Positions 24,520 through 35,423 of a stretch of DNA of 64,000 bases are shown piece by piece. Made by a program: the position numbers and the translations under genes. Source of the DNA: Talpa occidentalis (Eukaryota; Chordata; Mammalia; Eulipotyphla; Talpidae); the NCBI RefSeq assembly GCF_014898055.3, contig NW_023601322.1, positions 67,670,740 through 67,734,739 of the forward strand, in the 5' to 3' direction. The notes under the pieces are model-generated. The model was given only the letters and a program-made list of their open reading frames with translations, ran no database searches and was not told where the DNA came from. Position 1 is the stretch's first letter. Every line of letters starts with the position of its first letter.

Positions 24520-26695
24520 AGTAATCCAGAGTATCTAAAAAGCACCAACAACATATAGCTAATAATTAAAAATTACTAGATATACTAAAAGGCAGGAAAA
24601 AGTGATAATCCACATATAATGAATAAAAGTAGACCCAGGCACTAACAGAAAAGGACTTCCAAATAACTTTATATTAAAGAAAACGGAGGGGGAAAACTAA
24701 ATGGATGAGAAAAAAAATTTCAACATAGAATCAATATACTAAAATGCTGTATCATTAGTTGCATTTGAATGTAAATGGTCTAAACAAATGAATTAGAAAA
24801 AACAGGAATTGGCACAGTGGGCTATGTATATACTAAAAGACCCAAAATATATTCTGTCTACAAGAAACTCACTTCCATATAAATGATACAATTTTTAAAA
24901 AAGGATATCAGACAAATATTAATCAAAGGACAGCAGAAGTAGCTATATTAAAATCAAATAAGTGAGACCTCAGAAGAAAGAAAACTAGCAGCAACAAAGA
25001 CTTTATACAATGATAAACGGGTCAACCCAAGAATATAGAGCAATTCTAAAAATGCATCAAACACAGCTCCAAAATGTAAATTGTAAAGCAACTAAAAGAA
25101 ATAGACAAGTCTACAACTACAATTGGAGATTATCAACACCTCTCAATAATTCTTAGAACTTGACAGAATATCAAAAAGATGTAGAACTCTACCATCAATT
25201 AACAAGATCTAATGAACATCATAGAATAAATACTCTGCCTGCTCTCAGGTGAATATACATTTCTTTCAAATGCCCACCCTGACTATAAAACAAACCTCAA
25301 AAATTTTAAAGAAGTTTAATCATACACAGTATGTCCCCCAATCACAATGGAATCAAACTAGAAATCTTTAACAGAAAGTAACAGAAAAATCTTCAAATGT
25401 TCGAACATTTAGAAACTAAACAGCACATATCAAAATTATCCATGGGACACAGAGGAAGTCTTAAGTGAAATTTGAGAACAGAATGAAAATGAAATACAAT
25501 ATATCAAAATCTGTAGAACACAGCTAAAGCAATGCTGAGAAGAAAATTGAGTATTAAATACAAATAATTGAAAAGAGGAAATGTCTCAAATCAGTAACGT
25601 AAGCTCTCACTCAAGTCTAAAAAAGTGCAAAACAAACCCAAAGCAAGTAGAAAGATAAAGTGGAATTAAATAAGATGCAGATTAGAGAGAAATTTTGAGA
25701 ACCCAATACTGATTCTCTGAAAAGATCAATAAAACTGACAATCCTTTAGATAGACAACCAAGAAAAAAAAAAATTGAAATTACTAAACTCAAGAATAAAA
25801 GACACTGATATTGACCAGAGAAATAAAAAGTATCTATATGCAACAACAAAAAAAAAACAGATAACTTAGATAAATGGCCAAGTTCCTAAAAGACATAAAA
25901 GCCAAAACTAACCCCCCCCCAAAATAGAATTATCTGAACAGACCAATAAATTGAATTAAAAATCAAGAATTTTCCCACCTATAAATCTTACTCCCAGATA
26001 TATACTCAACAAAAATGTGTTCCAAAAGACATGTACAAGAATATTCATAGCAGTTTTATTGGTAACAGGAAGTCTAGAAACAACACAAACGTACTTCATA
26101 GCAAGACTAGATAAAGAGTGGTATATTTATACAGTGGAATACTACACAAAAATTTTAAAAAATGAATGAGTACTATAAAATGCAACAATGTGAATAATAC
26201 TCCTATAAATAATACTGTGTGAAAAAGGCAGAAAAAATATGTATTTATGATGACATAAGGTTACCAGAGCCTCCCTGGTGGCCTAGGGGTTAAATCTCAG
26301 CACTATCACTGCTAAGGCTTACTAAGTTCGATCCCTGGCCAAGGAGTTAACCCATGTATGTGTAACAGATCTCTCCTGTCTTGCCTGGTGGTCCCCTTAG
26401 CAATGTATTTCAGTAAATCTGCCTGCTCTGCTCCCTGCTCTGTCTCTGGTGAATCCTCTCACCCCCCACACCTCTGGCCTATACCCCAGTTCTTCTATGC
26501 ATAAATTAAAAAATCTTAAAAAAAAAAAAAGATTGTGGTTACTGTAATGCTTGGGAGAGGGCAGAGGTGAGCCACCTGCTAGAGAACTATCTCTTAATTT
26601 GGTTGATTAAATGGTATACATACATATGAAATTCCAGTTATCTACTTAAGATTTGGCAGTTTACTGTATGTAAGTTAAACACAATTTCAAAAGTA
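24520..26695 (+). mobile_element. Degraded LINE-1, ORF2 to 3-prime end, split by a SINE
   Basis: Sense L1 pieces in order: TGTCTACAAGAAACTCACTT, AGAACTTGACAGAATATC, AAAAGATCAATAAAACTGAC, CAGTGGAATACTACACAAAA, and after the SINE the 3-prime segment GTGGTTACTGTAATGCTTGG. Many frameshifts; no open frame of note. The left edge is approximate. Confidence 0.75.
26267..26530 (+). mobile_element. SINE, older type, inserted in L1
   Basis: GAGCCTCCCTGGTGGCCTAG head, AAGTTCGATCCCTGGCC B box and CTGTCTCTGGTGAATCCTCT body. The tail AAATTAAAAAATCTTA(n) is degraded and the target duplication is not clear. Confidence 0.9.
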
Positions 26696-27039
26696 TTATA
26701 TTTTTCATCATTTCCAGGAGAAAGATTCCTGATGTACCCTGCAAACAATTATTTAGGAGAGTCATTAAAAAACCATAATAATTCTTCCAATTACTAACTT
26801 ATTTGTTGTATAGATTGCTAACTAACTTTTCCCTATAAGTACTATACTGATGATCTTTACTTACCTTGAATTGTTGGCATATCCTTGTTAGAACAAGGTT
26901 ATCTTGTTCAAAAATAAAGTAATACAGATACGGCTTGAGAATTGTTTTCCTTAGGAGTTGTGCAAAGATGACTGCAAATTCTTTACCACACCCTCTCATC
27001 AAGAGATAAATTTTATCTCCCACACCCCTCTGAATGTAT

Positions 27040-27345
27040 GCTGCTCCAAGACTGCTTTAGTCCGTAAAATTTGGTAGAAATGATGCTGTGCCAATTCTAA
27101 AGCCTTTCTCTTAGAACGCTAATTCTTGACAGCCCATGGAGAGATCACCCAAGGAGGTCCCAGACTTCCAACCATCACCAGCAAGGTGCCAACCTGTGAA
27201 TTAAATCATGTTGGAAATTCTAGCCAGTCACTATCTGACAGCACTGCATGTGAAACTTCCCCACTAAAAGAAAACAACGGAATAAATCAACCCAGAGTCA
27301 TGAGAAATAACAAATAAGTCACTATCTTCTGAGTGATTTATAATA
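27040..27345 (+). mobile_element. MLT1-like solo LTR fragment (non-coding)
   Basis: TTGACAGCCCATGGAGAGAT, then CCATCACCAGCAAGGTGCCA, then ATCATGTTGGAAATTCTAGC follow the 3-prime half of mammalian MaLR/MLT1 LTRs. Old and mutated, with no retroviral coding sequence next to it. Confidence 0.55.
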
Positions 27346-28025
27346 CTGTCATGGACAACAAAATAGAAATTACATAGTACTTACTTAATCACATCTCAAA
27401 AAATATTTTCACTTCTAGGTAATTAAACTTGTCTTAAACACTCAGCTTTAATTTCTTTGTATTTGATGTCTTGTTTATAGATATGCATATATGTATGATA
27501 TCTATGTGCCCACAAAAGAAGTAAAATGGTCCCTGGATTTATCTATATGATCAAATATACTAGAAATAATTTTGAAATCCAGTATTGTTTTATGTTGCCT
27601 GTATTGCTTTATCAACAAAGGCTTACATTTGCTAAGTACTATTCATTAAAATATTTTTATTCTGAAAGTTTGTGCTGTCAACAGAAAATTTATGTTAAGT
27701 CTTTTTGCAACTGTTAGCATATGCAAATAAATTATTGGCACATATATTTCATTTTACTATAAAATTTACCCATAATTTTTCTAACAAATGAAAATTTTTA
27801 AATTGCCTCAAATAAGAGTAAACATGTTAATAGCAGAAATATTTTACAGAAAAAATAAAACCTACACTAAGGCAGGCTATCACATAACCTTGTACAACCT
27901 ACACAATTATTTGTGGTAGGCCTAGGACTTGAGCATCTGCTACCTACCTAATTGCATGATTTGGGGAAAAGATTATTGAATTTTCTTGTTTTTCAGTTCT
28001 TTTAGTTATGAAATGTAGAAAATGG

Positions 28026-28300
28026 GGGCCTCTGTGGTGGCGCAAGGAGTTAAGTCTCAGCACTATCAAACTATCAGCAGCCATCACACCATTAGTTCAA
28101 TCCCCAGCCAGGGAGCTGACCCACAATATGGCTCAGCAGACCTCTCCTGTTTTGCCCACTGTTCCCCTCAGCAGAGTATTTCAGTGGATCCGCCTGTTCT
28201 GCTCCCCACTTTGTCTCCGGTGAATCCTCTCATGCCCCCTACACCTCTGGCCTACACCCTTGTTCTTGTATGCATAAGTAAATAAATCTTTTTTTAAAAA
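28026..28300 (+). mobile_element. SINE, older type
   Basis: Head GGCCTCTGTGGTGGCGCAAG, tail TGCATAAGTAAATAAATCTT. Perfect 15-bp duplication AAATGTAGAAAATGG at 28011-28025 and 28301-28315. Confidence 0.95.
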
Positions 28301-29083
28301 AATGTAGAAAATGGCCTTAACTTCCATTTTAAAGAATTTATGTTGACAGCATTGAAGGTGAATGATGAATCTAATCCGAGGTTATCCTGAAAATAAATAA
28401 ATGCTTTATAGGATATCCATAGCGTACATATTAGTCAATATATATTCAATGTCAATTTGCTATATAGGATTTTAATATGAAGCTTACAAAAACATTAAAA
28501 ATGTGTCCACAATCTCCAAAATTAGGTTTAAGCAATAATTAAAATCAAATATATTACTACGAGATTACATGTCACCATCCTTTCCAAAAAAATATACTCA
28601 GGTATTACTTGTGTTTAAAATCAGGTTAAGAAATAACACAAACCAAAAATCACTTAAAGGAACTAGAAAAATACTAAACTAAGCACAGAACTAGTAGAAG
28701 GAAATAATAAAGATCAGAGCAGAGATAAGCAAAATAGAGAATAGACAAAATAAAAAAAAAAAAACCCATAAAAGTTTATTCTTTGAAAAGATCAACAAAA
28801 TCAACACACCTTTAGCAAGCTGGACTAAGAAAAAGGAAAAAAGACTCAAATCACTAAAATCAGAAATAAAATTGGGAATATTATTACTGATTCTTCAGAA
28901 ATAAAAAGGGTTCCAGGATTAAGTTACCATGAACAACTATGCACCAACAAATTGGATAACAGATGAAATGGACAAACTGCTAGAAATACAAAACCTACAA
29001 AAACTAAACTATGAAGAAATAGGAAATCAGAATAAATCTATAGCTAGTAAGGAGAATGAATCAGGAACAAAAAAAATCTTTCA

Positions 29084-29331
29084 GGGCCTCCCTGGTTGAG
29101 TGCCGCACTTGTGAAGCTGTCTGCAGCCTCAGCAGCACGGTTTCTATCCAGGCTGGCCGGCGAGAAAACCACATGGCCTGGCAGACCTCTCCTGTAGTGC
29201 CCGGTGCTCCCCGCAGCAGTGTATTTCGTCAGTCTGCCCGTTCTGTTCCCAGCTCTGTCTCTGGTGAATCCTCTCACCCTCCCGCGCATCTGGTCTGTAC
29301 CCTGGTTCTTGCATAAAAATAAATAAATCTT
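29084..29331 (+). mobile_element. SINE, third lineage, head partly deleted
   Basis: GGGCCTCCCTGGTTGAGTGC: the segment between CTGG and GTTGAG, which includes the A box, is missing. The phrase TGTGAAGCTGTCTGCAGCCT is shared with the copy at 48867. The tail AAATAAATAAATCTT was hit by the next SINE and continues at 29619-29640. Confidence 0.9.
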
Positions 29332-29604
29332 TTTTTCTTTCTTTTTTAATGATTTATTCATTTATTTATACAAGTACTGGGTACAGTAAGAAGTGCGGGA
29401 GGGTGAGAGCATTCACCAGAGCCAGAGCCAGAGCAGAGCAGGTGGAGTGATAAAGTACACTGCTGGGGGGAGCAGCGGGGCAGCAGGAGAGGTCTGCGCG
29501 CCATGTGGGACCCTTGCCAGGAGCCGGGGATCGAACCAGCACTGCAGAGCCTGCGGGCAGCCTCCGCAACCCAGCACTCAACCGCTGCGCCACCAGGGAG
29601 GCTC
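29332..29604 (-). mobile_element. SINE, younger type, nested in the tail of the previous SINE
   Basis: Reverse copy. Its target duplication is AATAAATAAATCTT (29318-29331, 29605-29618), which is the tail of the SINE at 29084. The insertion order is therefore certain. Confidence 0.93.
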
Positions 29605-30520
29605 AATAAATAAATCTTAAAAAAAAAAAACAAAAAACCAACCTTTCAACAAGTAAAAGTACTGAACTTTACTACTTCACTAGTAAATTCTACCAAACAT
29701 ATCAGTAAGACTTAAACTACTCTTTCTCAAACTTTTCCCAAAAACTGAAGAGGAGGGAACACTTCTTAATGCATTATATAAGGTCAGCATCACTACGATA
29801 CTAAATTCAGACAAAGAAAACTACAGACCAATATTCTTTATAAGCATTAATGCAAGAGTCCTCAGCAAAATACTAAAAAAAGTAATTCAGCAGCAAAAAT
29901 CCCACGACCATGTGGGATTTGTTCCTGGAATTCAAAAGACAGATCAATATATACAAATTGATCAACGTAATACGCCATATTAACAGAATAGGGGGGAAAA
30001 ATCATAGGATCATCTCCACTGATACAGAAGGAGTTGACAAAATAAAACACCCTTTCTTTCTAAGAATACTCCACAAAGCAGGAGTAGAAGTAAAGTACCT
30101 TAACATAACAAAAGTCGTATGTGAAAAACCCACAGTTGACATCGTACTCCATGGTGAAACACCGAAACCTTTTCCTCTAAGATCAGGAACAAGATAAGGA
30201 TGCTCACTTTCACCATTTTTATTCAATATAGTATTGAAAGCTCTAATCAGAGCAATTAGGCAAAAAAAAAAAAAAAAAAAGCATCCAAATCAGAAAGGAA
30301 GAAGTTTAATTATCTCTGTTCACAATTGATATACTTGTATATGTAGAAAACCATAAAGACGATACACAAAATATTGACAGGTAATAAATTCAGTAAGGTA
30401 CCAGAACACAAAGTCAACACATAAATCAGGTGCATTTCAATACACTAATAGTAAATGATCCAAAAAGGGTATTACAAAACCAATTCCATTTACGATAGCA
30501 TCCAAAAAATAAATAAATAA

Positions 30521-30785
30521 GGGCCTCCCTGGTGGTGCAGCGGTTGAGCGCTGGCTTGCGAAGCTGCCCGCAGCCTCTGTAGCACCGGTTCGATCCCCGG
30601 GCTGCTCCCCGGCCACCAGAGGAGGGTCCCACAAGGCGCGCAGACCCCTCCTGCCGCCCGCTGCTCCCCTCAGCAGTGTACTCCGGTCCTTCCGCCTGCT
30701 CTGCTCCCAGCTCTGGCTCTGGTGAATTCTCTCACCCTCCCGCACTTCTGACTGTACCCAGTGCTTGTATAAATAAATCTTTTTT
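30521..30785 (+). mobile_element. SINE, younger type
   Basis: Head GGTGGTGCAGCGGTTGAGCG, tail TGTATAAATAAATCTTTTTT. Duplication of 17 bp, A6-T-(AAAT)2-AA type, at 30504-30520 and 30786-30802, in an A-rich L1 target. Confidence 0.94.
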
Positions 30786-31623
30786 AAAAAATAAATAAAT
30801 AAAATACTTAGGAATTCAAAATAAAACACCTGTATAATGGAAACTACAAAATATTGCTGAAAGAAATTAAAGATATAACTAAATGGAAACATGTTCCATA
30901 TTTATCAGTCAGAAGACATAATATTGTTAAGATGACAATACTATCCAAAACGATCTACAGATTCAATGTAATTTCTATCAAAGGCCCAGTGGCAATTTGG
31001 CAGAAATAGAAAGGCCCATCCTAAAATTCATAAAGAATCTAAAGGGATCCTGAAATAGCCAAAACTATCTTGAAAAAGAAAAATAAAGTTGGGGACTCAC
31101 AGTTTCAGATTTCAAATTTTATACAAAGCTACAGTAATCACAACACAGCAGTACTGGCTTAAAGACAGGGATAGATATAAATAGAATAGAATACAGAGCA
31201 CAGAAATAAACTCTTACACATATGGTCAAATATTGCTGACAAGGGTATGAAGACCATTCAATTGAGAAATGACAGCCTTTTCATTAAATGCTGTTGGGAA
31301 AACTGGATATCTGCATGCAAAAGAATGGAATTAGACCCTCACCTTATACCACATACAAGTATTAACTCAAAATGGATCAAAGACAAAGCTTTATATCTTT
31401 GGATTTGGCAATGATTTTTTTTGGATATGATACAAAAGGCAGAGGCAACAAAACAAAGATGAGCAAAGGATTTGAATGGACATTTCTACAAAGAATATAT
31501 ACAAATGGCCAGTGAAAACATGCTTAGTGGCACTAATCACTAGGGAAATGGAAATTAAAAGCACACAATACCACCTCAAACCATTATAAGCACCATCAAA
31601 AAATAAAGAAAATAACTGTTGGT

Positions 31624-31893
31624 CATGGATGGAGCTGGAAGGGATCATGCTCAGCGAAATAAGCCAGAAAGAAAAAGAAAAATATCGGATGGTCTCACTC
31701 ATAGCAGGAATCTAGAAAACTTAAATAAGGGACCAGGAAAAAGAATAACTGTAAGAGAGAAAATATCAAAATCAACAAACAACTATGAACCAGAGACACT
31801 CTATGGGGGATGGGGGGCGGGGAAAGGAGTGCTTAGGGTAAAAATAAGGGGGTTGTAATTGTATGGGGAATATAAAAATAAAATTTAAAAAAA
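31624..31893 (+). mobile_element. 5-prime-truncated young LINE-1 end inside the older L1
   Basis: Starts in TGGATGGAGCTGGAAGGGAT and carries GAAATAAGCCAGAAAGAAAA and a G-rich tract (GGGGGATGGGGGGCGGGG near 31804-31821), ending in AATAAAATTTAAAAAAAA. Flanked by AACTGTTGGT at 31614-31623 and 31894-31903. The flanks join into continuous older L1 sequence, confirming insertion. Confidence 0.85.
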
Positions 31894-32400
31894 AACTGTT
31901 GGTGAGGATGTGGAGAAATCAAAAATCTGGACACTACTAGTGGGAATACATAACCACTGTGGTAAACAGTTCCTCAAAAAATTAAAAACAGAATTACCAT
32001 GTGATTAAGAAATGCCACTTTGGGGTATATAACCAAAAGAATTAAAAGCAGAGACTCAAATAGCTATTTGTACACCCATGTTTACAGTAGCATTATTTAT
32101 AATAGCTAAAGCACAGAGGAAAGCCAAATGGTTGTCAAAGGCGAAATGGACAATCAAAATGTGGTTTATACATACAATAAAATATTATATAGTCTCAAAG
32201 AGGAAGGAAATTCTGACATATACTGTAACATGGATGAATCTTGAAGACATTATACTAAGTACTTTGTCACAGAAATACAAGTGCTATATGATTCCATTTA
32301 TATGAGGTGCTTAAGAATACTGAAAATCAGAGATAAAAGTAAAATGGTGATTGCCAGGGTATAGAGTTTCAATTTTACAAGATGAAAAATTCTGTAGATA

Positions 32401-32672
32401 GGGACTCCCTGGTGGCGCCAAGGGGTTAAGCATAGCACTGTGAAGCAATCTGCAGCCTCTGCAGCACGAGTTCAATCCCCAGCCAACCAGGGAGCAACCT
32501 ACATGGCCCAGCAGAACTCGCCTGTCTCGCCCACTGCTCCCCTCAGCAGGGTATTTCGATCAGTCTGCCTGTTCTGTTCCCCACTCTGTCTCTGGTGAAT
32601 CCTCTCACCCCCCCCTGCATCTCTGGCCTGTACCCCAGCTCTTGTATGCATAAATAAATATATCTTTAAAAA
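32401..32672 (+). mobile_element. SINE, older type
   Basis: GGTGGCGCCAAGGGGTTAAG head with one extra C, ACGAGTTCAATCCCCAGCC B box, AAATAAATATATCTTTAAA tail. 16-bp duplication with one mismatch at 32385-32400 (AAAAATTCTGTAGATA) and 32673-32688. Confidence 0.95.
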
Positions 32673-33054
32673 AAAAATTCTGTATATAAATGGTAGTGAT
32701 GGTTGCAAAATATTATGAATGTATTTAATGCCAAAGGACCGTACACTTAAAAATGGTTAAGATGGCAAATTTTATGTTACATGTATTTTACAACAATTTA
32801 AAAAGTTGAAAAGAAAAAGTTTACCAGTGTTGTGATTTTGCAATGCCTGCCTTTTGTACTGTCTCCTACACTGACAGATTTACTATCAAACCATTGTATA
32901 CTTCCCCTTTCCTCTCTGATAATGTACAGATTTTTTCAAATCTTTACGGATCTTATAATGAAAATTTTCAAAAAACCCCACTAACTTTTAAAGGCTTAAA
33001 CACACACAACCTTTTCTTCCCATAAAATCTCAAGTGAACACAATTAAAAATTAC

Positions 33055-33149
33055 CATGCAAGCCTCCATTAAGGCAGTATGCATCTCATCTGTTTTGTGT
33101 TCTTGATCTGCACCAGCATCAAGTAGAAAGCGAACCATATCCAAATGGC
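33055..33149 (-). CDS. ANKHD1: ANKHD1 exon 7: ankyrin repeat 6 end and start of 7
   Basis: 95-bp exon, too short and spliced to show as a long open frame. After the split Gly it reads HLDMVRFLLDAGADQEHK, then TDEMHTALMEACM (residues 282-312), and ends in phase 0 at donor GTAATT (33054 and below). The acceptor follows a long T-rich tract with AAG at 33150-33152. Repeat 6 ends and the TALMEAC helix of repeat 7 starts here. I remember Glu rather than Asp in FLLDAG for human, a conservative change if that is right. The joined frame with exon 6 upstream and exon 8 (DGHVEVARLLL) downstream is uninterrupted. Confidence 0.92.
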
Positions 33150-35189
33150 CTTAAAAAAAAAAACAAACACACAAATTAAAACACAAAGTTTCTAAAGACC
33201 TGAGGATCAATTTAATACATAAGTGTTAAAAAGGGAATTTTTTTCTTTCAGATGCCTGTACAAAAATTTTAAGGCAAAGTATTTTGCATTCAATTAATCA
33301 ATGAGTTTTATAAAGCCAATCCAAAAAAAGAAGGTTCTTGTCAAAGTCTATCTAAATTTGATTTAATCAATCTAAAAAATACACAAGTCAAGTAAAGCAA
33401 CAACAGTTATTCTTTTATTTAATCTGTATAAACTATCAAATTAGAAGACCAAAATCAAATAGAATGCCAGTTAAAGTATGTTTGGCTATTTTTTCAGAAA
33501 AACAGCTTTGAAATAACCATAAACTCACTGTGGTAATAAATAGCAGGCACAGAAAACTCCATTCAAAATAATTTCAAACCCTCTTGATATATTTAATATA
33601 TAAAAAGTCTTAATCATCAATAAGGCACACTTCAATAGAAAAATGGATGAAGGACATGAAATGGCAATTCAAAAAAGAAAGGCAAATGATGAAAAGACTA
33701 TTAAGCCTTCCTACTAAACAAGCGCGAATAAAATTAAACACCATTTTCACTATCAAAATGGCAAATATTAAAAAGAATGATAATACCCAGTGTCGGTGAG
33801 GGTGTAGGGTGGGGTAAAGGGTACTCTCAAACACTGCTGGTGGGAGTGTAAATTGGTTCAACCTTTCTAGAAGGCAATTTGGCAATATGTATCAAAAGCC
33901 TTAAAAATGTCCATACCCTTTGACCCAGCAATTCCACTTCCAGGAATTTATCCTAAGGAAATAATCAGAGATTAGGCAAAGATGTCTGTACAAGGATGTA
34001 ATCACAGTGTTTTTAATAATAGTGAAAAACTGGGAACAATTCAATTGTCCAAAAATAGGCAATTATGATGGATCCATCTGATGTATTTGGCAGAGACTGC
34101 CAGTTCCCTACCCAATATTCATCTCTCATTTCTTCTTAAAAACAGTACTCTGATTTCATCTGAGTGGCAACATGTCTGACTAAAAGACTACATCTCCCAG
34201 TCTCTTTTGCTGCTATGTATAGTCAATGTGAAGTAAGTAGGGATTTAAGGCAGAACTTCTAGGAAAACTCCTTAAAGTAATATGACTAAACTTGAAGGCA
34301 TTCCCCATTTTGCCCTTACCCTCTTCATCCTTCCTAGAACATGAATTGCTGGGGCTTTAGCTACCATCATGGATCGTAGGTAATCTTGATGATAGAAACT
34401 ACATAGTAGGATGGTAGAAGAGAAAAATATAATTCTGAGATCTTGCTGCAATGGAACTGCCATAATAGCTCTTAGATAGCCTATCTTTGGACTTGATTTT
34501 TTGCTCAAGAGAAAAAGATTTTCTTTTATTCACATCATTGGTAATTTAGATTTTATGAAACGTAAACGAATCTACTTCTAACTGAAATTACAATACTATG
34601 TGACCATCAAGTTATAAGAGTTATTAAGATGGGAAAATGTCCACAACATACCACTAAATAAAATACAGATTGTAAGTGTTAAGGGTACAATTGTTTTATT
34701 TATATATGTCTGTATGTCTTTATTTATACATATACTTAAAAACACTGGAAGTAAATGAACTGAAAATATTCTTTACGTGCTTTTTAAATCTTTACATGTC
34801 ATTGTAAAATTTCTTTAAGATACTCTGTTTTTCAGGTTTTTTCTATCAGTGTGGTTATTATTGAGTGTGTATTATTTGTGAAACAAAGGTTGGAAAAATC
34901 ATATAAAACAAAAGTTATTAAATAATGGAAATCCTTTAAAGTCATGCTAAGAATTTAGCTGTCTTTATAATTAATTGAATAAATTTGAGTTAAAATAATA
35001 AACATACACTGTGAAACTATGTTATAGGAAATACAGGCTAAATAGACTTGCTATATAATCTCTTATCTGCTAGATAATTTATAGGACAGGAAAAACAAGC
35101 AATATAAAATTAACTCAAATACTCAATACTCAAATATTCAAAGATTTTATGGAAAAAACTATAAATACTCATATATGTTTAGAAAGTAC
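33150..35189 (-). other. ANKHD1 intron between exons 6 and 7
   Basis: 2.0 kb. Contains an L1-like fragment at 33620-34075 and, at about 34090-34510, an old interspersed repeat of unresolved family (GACTACATCTCCCAGTCTCT and TAGGATGGTAGAAGAGAAAA). 34530-35180 holds nothing I recognise. Confidence 0.7.
33620..34075 (+). mobile_element. LINE-1/HAL1-like 3-prime fragment
   Basis: CACTGCTGGTGGGAGTGTAA, GGCAATTTGGCAATATGTAT and TTTGACCCAGCAATTCCACT are standard phrases of old L1 3-prime regions, in sense order. Confidence 0.75.
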
Positions 35190-35423
35190 CTTTGTAGCAT
35201 GCAAGTGTAAGAGCACTTTCTTTGAATTCATTAGAATGAGTGTTGATTCCTGCCCCATGATCTAGAAGAACTCTCGCAACTTCCACATGACCTGCACTGG
35301 CTGCTTCCATTAAGGGGGTGTGTCCATTTTCATTATGATCTTCGATATTGGCACCTTCATTAAGCAGCACTTTTACAATGTCAACAAATCCTCCAGCACA
35401 AGCATAAGTTAGTGCAGTGTTTC
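35190..35423 (-). CDS. ANKHD1: ANKHD1 exon 6: ankyrin repeats 4, 5 and start of 6
   Basis: 234-bp exon, residues 204-280 with split Gly codons at both ends (GA at the start, G at the end). It encodes NTALTYACAGGFVDIVKVLL, NEGANIEDHNENGHTPLMEA, ASAGHVEVARVLLDHGAG and SNEFKESALTLACYK. That is two complete ankyrin repeats and the first helix of a third. The acceptor is TTTGTTAG (ending 35424); the donor is GTACTT (35189-35188). Alternating TALTYAC and TPLMEA first helices are typical of MASK proteins. FVDIVKVLLNEGANIEDHN fits ANKHD1 better than ANKRD17. Confidence 0.95.

Larger units (their letters stand above)
28650..32815 (+). mobile_element. LINE-1 (ORF2 and 3-prime end), sense, with four later insertions
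   Basis: Long degraded L1. Markers in order: AAAAGATCAACAAAATCAAC (28780s), TACAGACCAATATTCTTTAT (29820s), the reverse-transcriptase region near 30180-30240 (SGTR, then a CSLSPFLFNIVLKAL-like reading), AAAGACAGGGATAGATATAA (31160s), and the 3-prime end AAAAATGGTTAAGATGGCAA (32749). Interrupted by SINEs at 29084, 29332, 30521 and 32401 and by a younger L1 end at 31624-31893. No intact frame. Confidence 0.85.
22256..33054 (-). other. ANKHD1 intron between exons 7 and 8
   Basis: 10.8 kb dominated by mobile elements: eight SINEs, two L1 copies, a nested young L1 end, and an MLT1-like LTR at about 27040-27345. 22270-22980, 23770-24500 and 27350-28000 show no gene or clear repeat. Confidence 0.75.

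Noticed and set aside
31619..31858. 79-codon open frame
   Set aside because: Lies in the 3-prime end of the young L1 insert; no protein family features.
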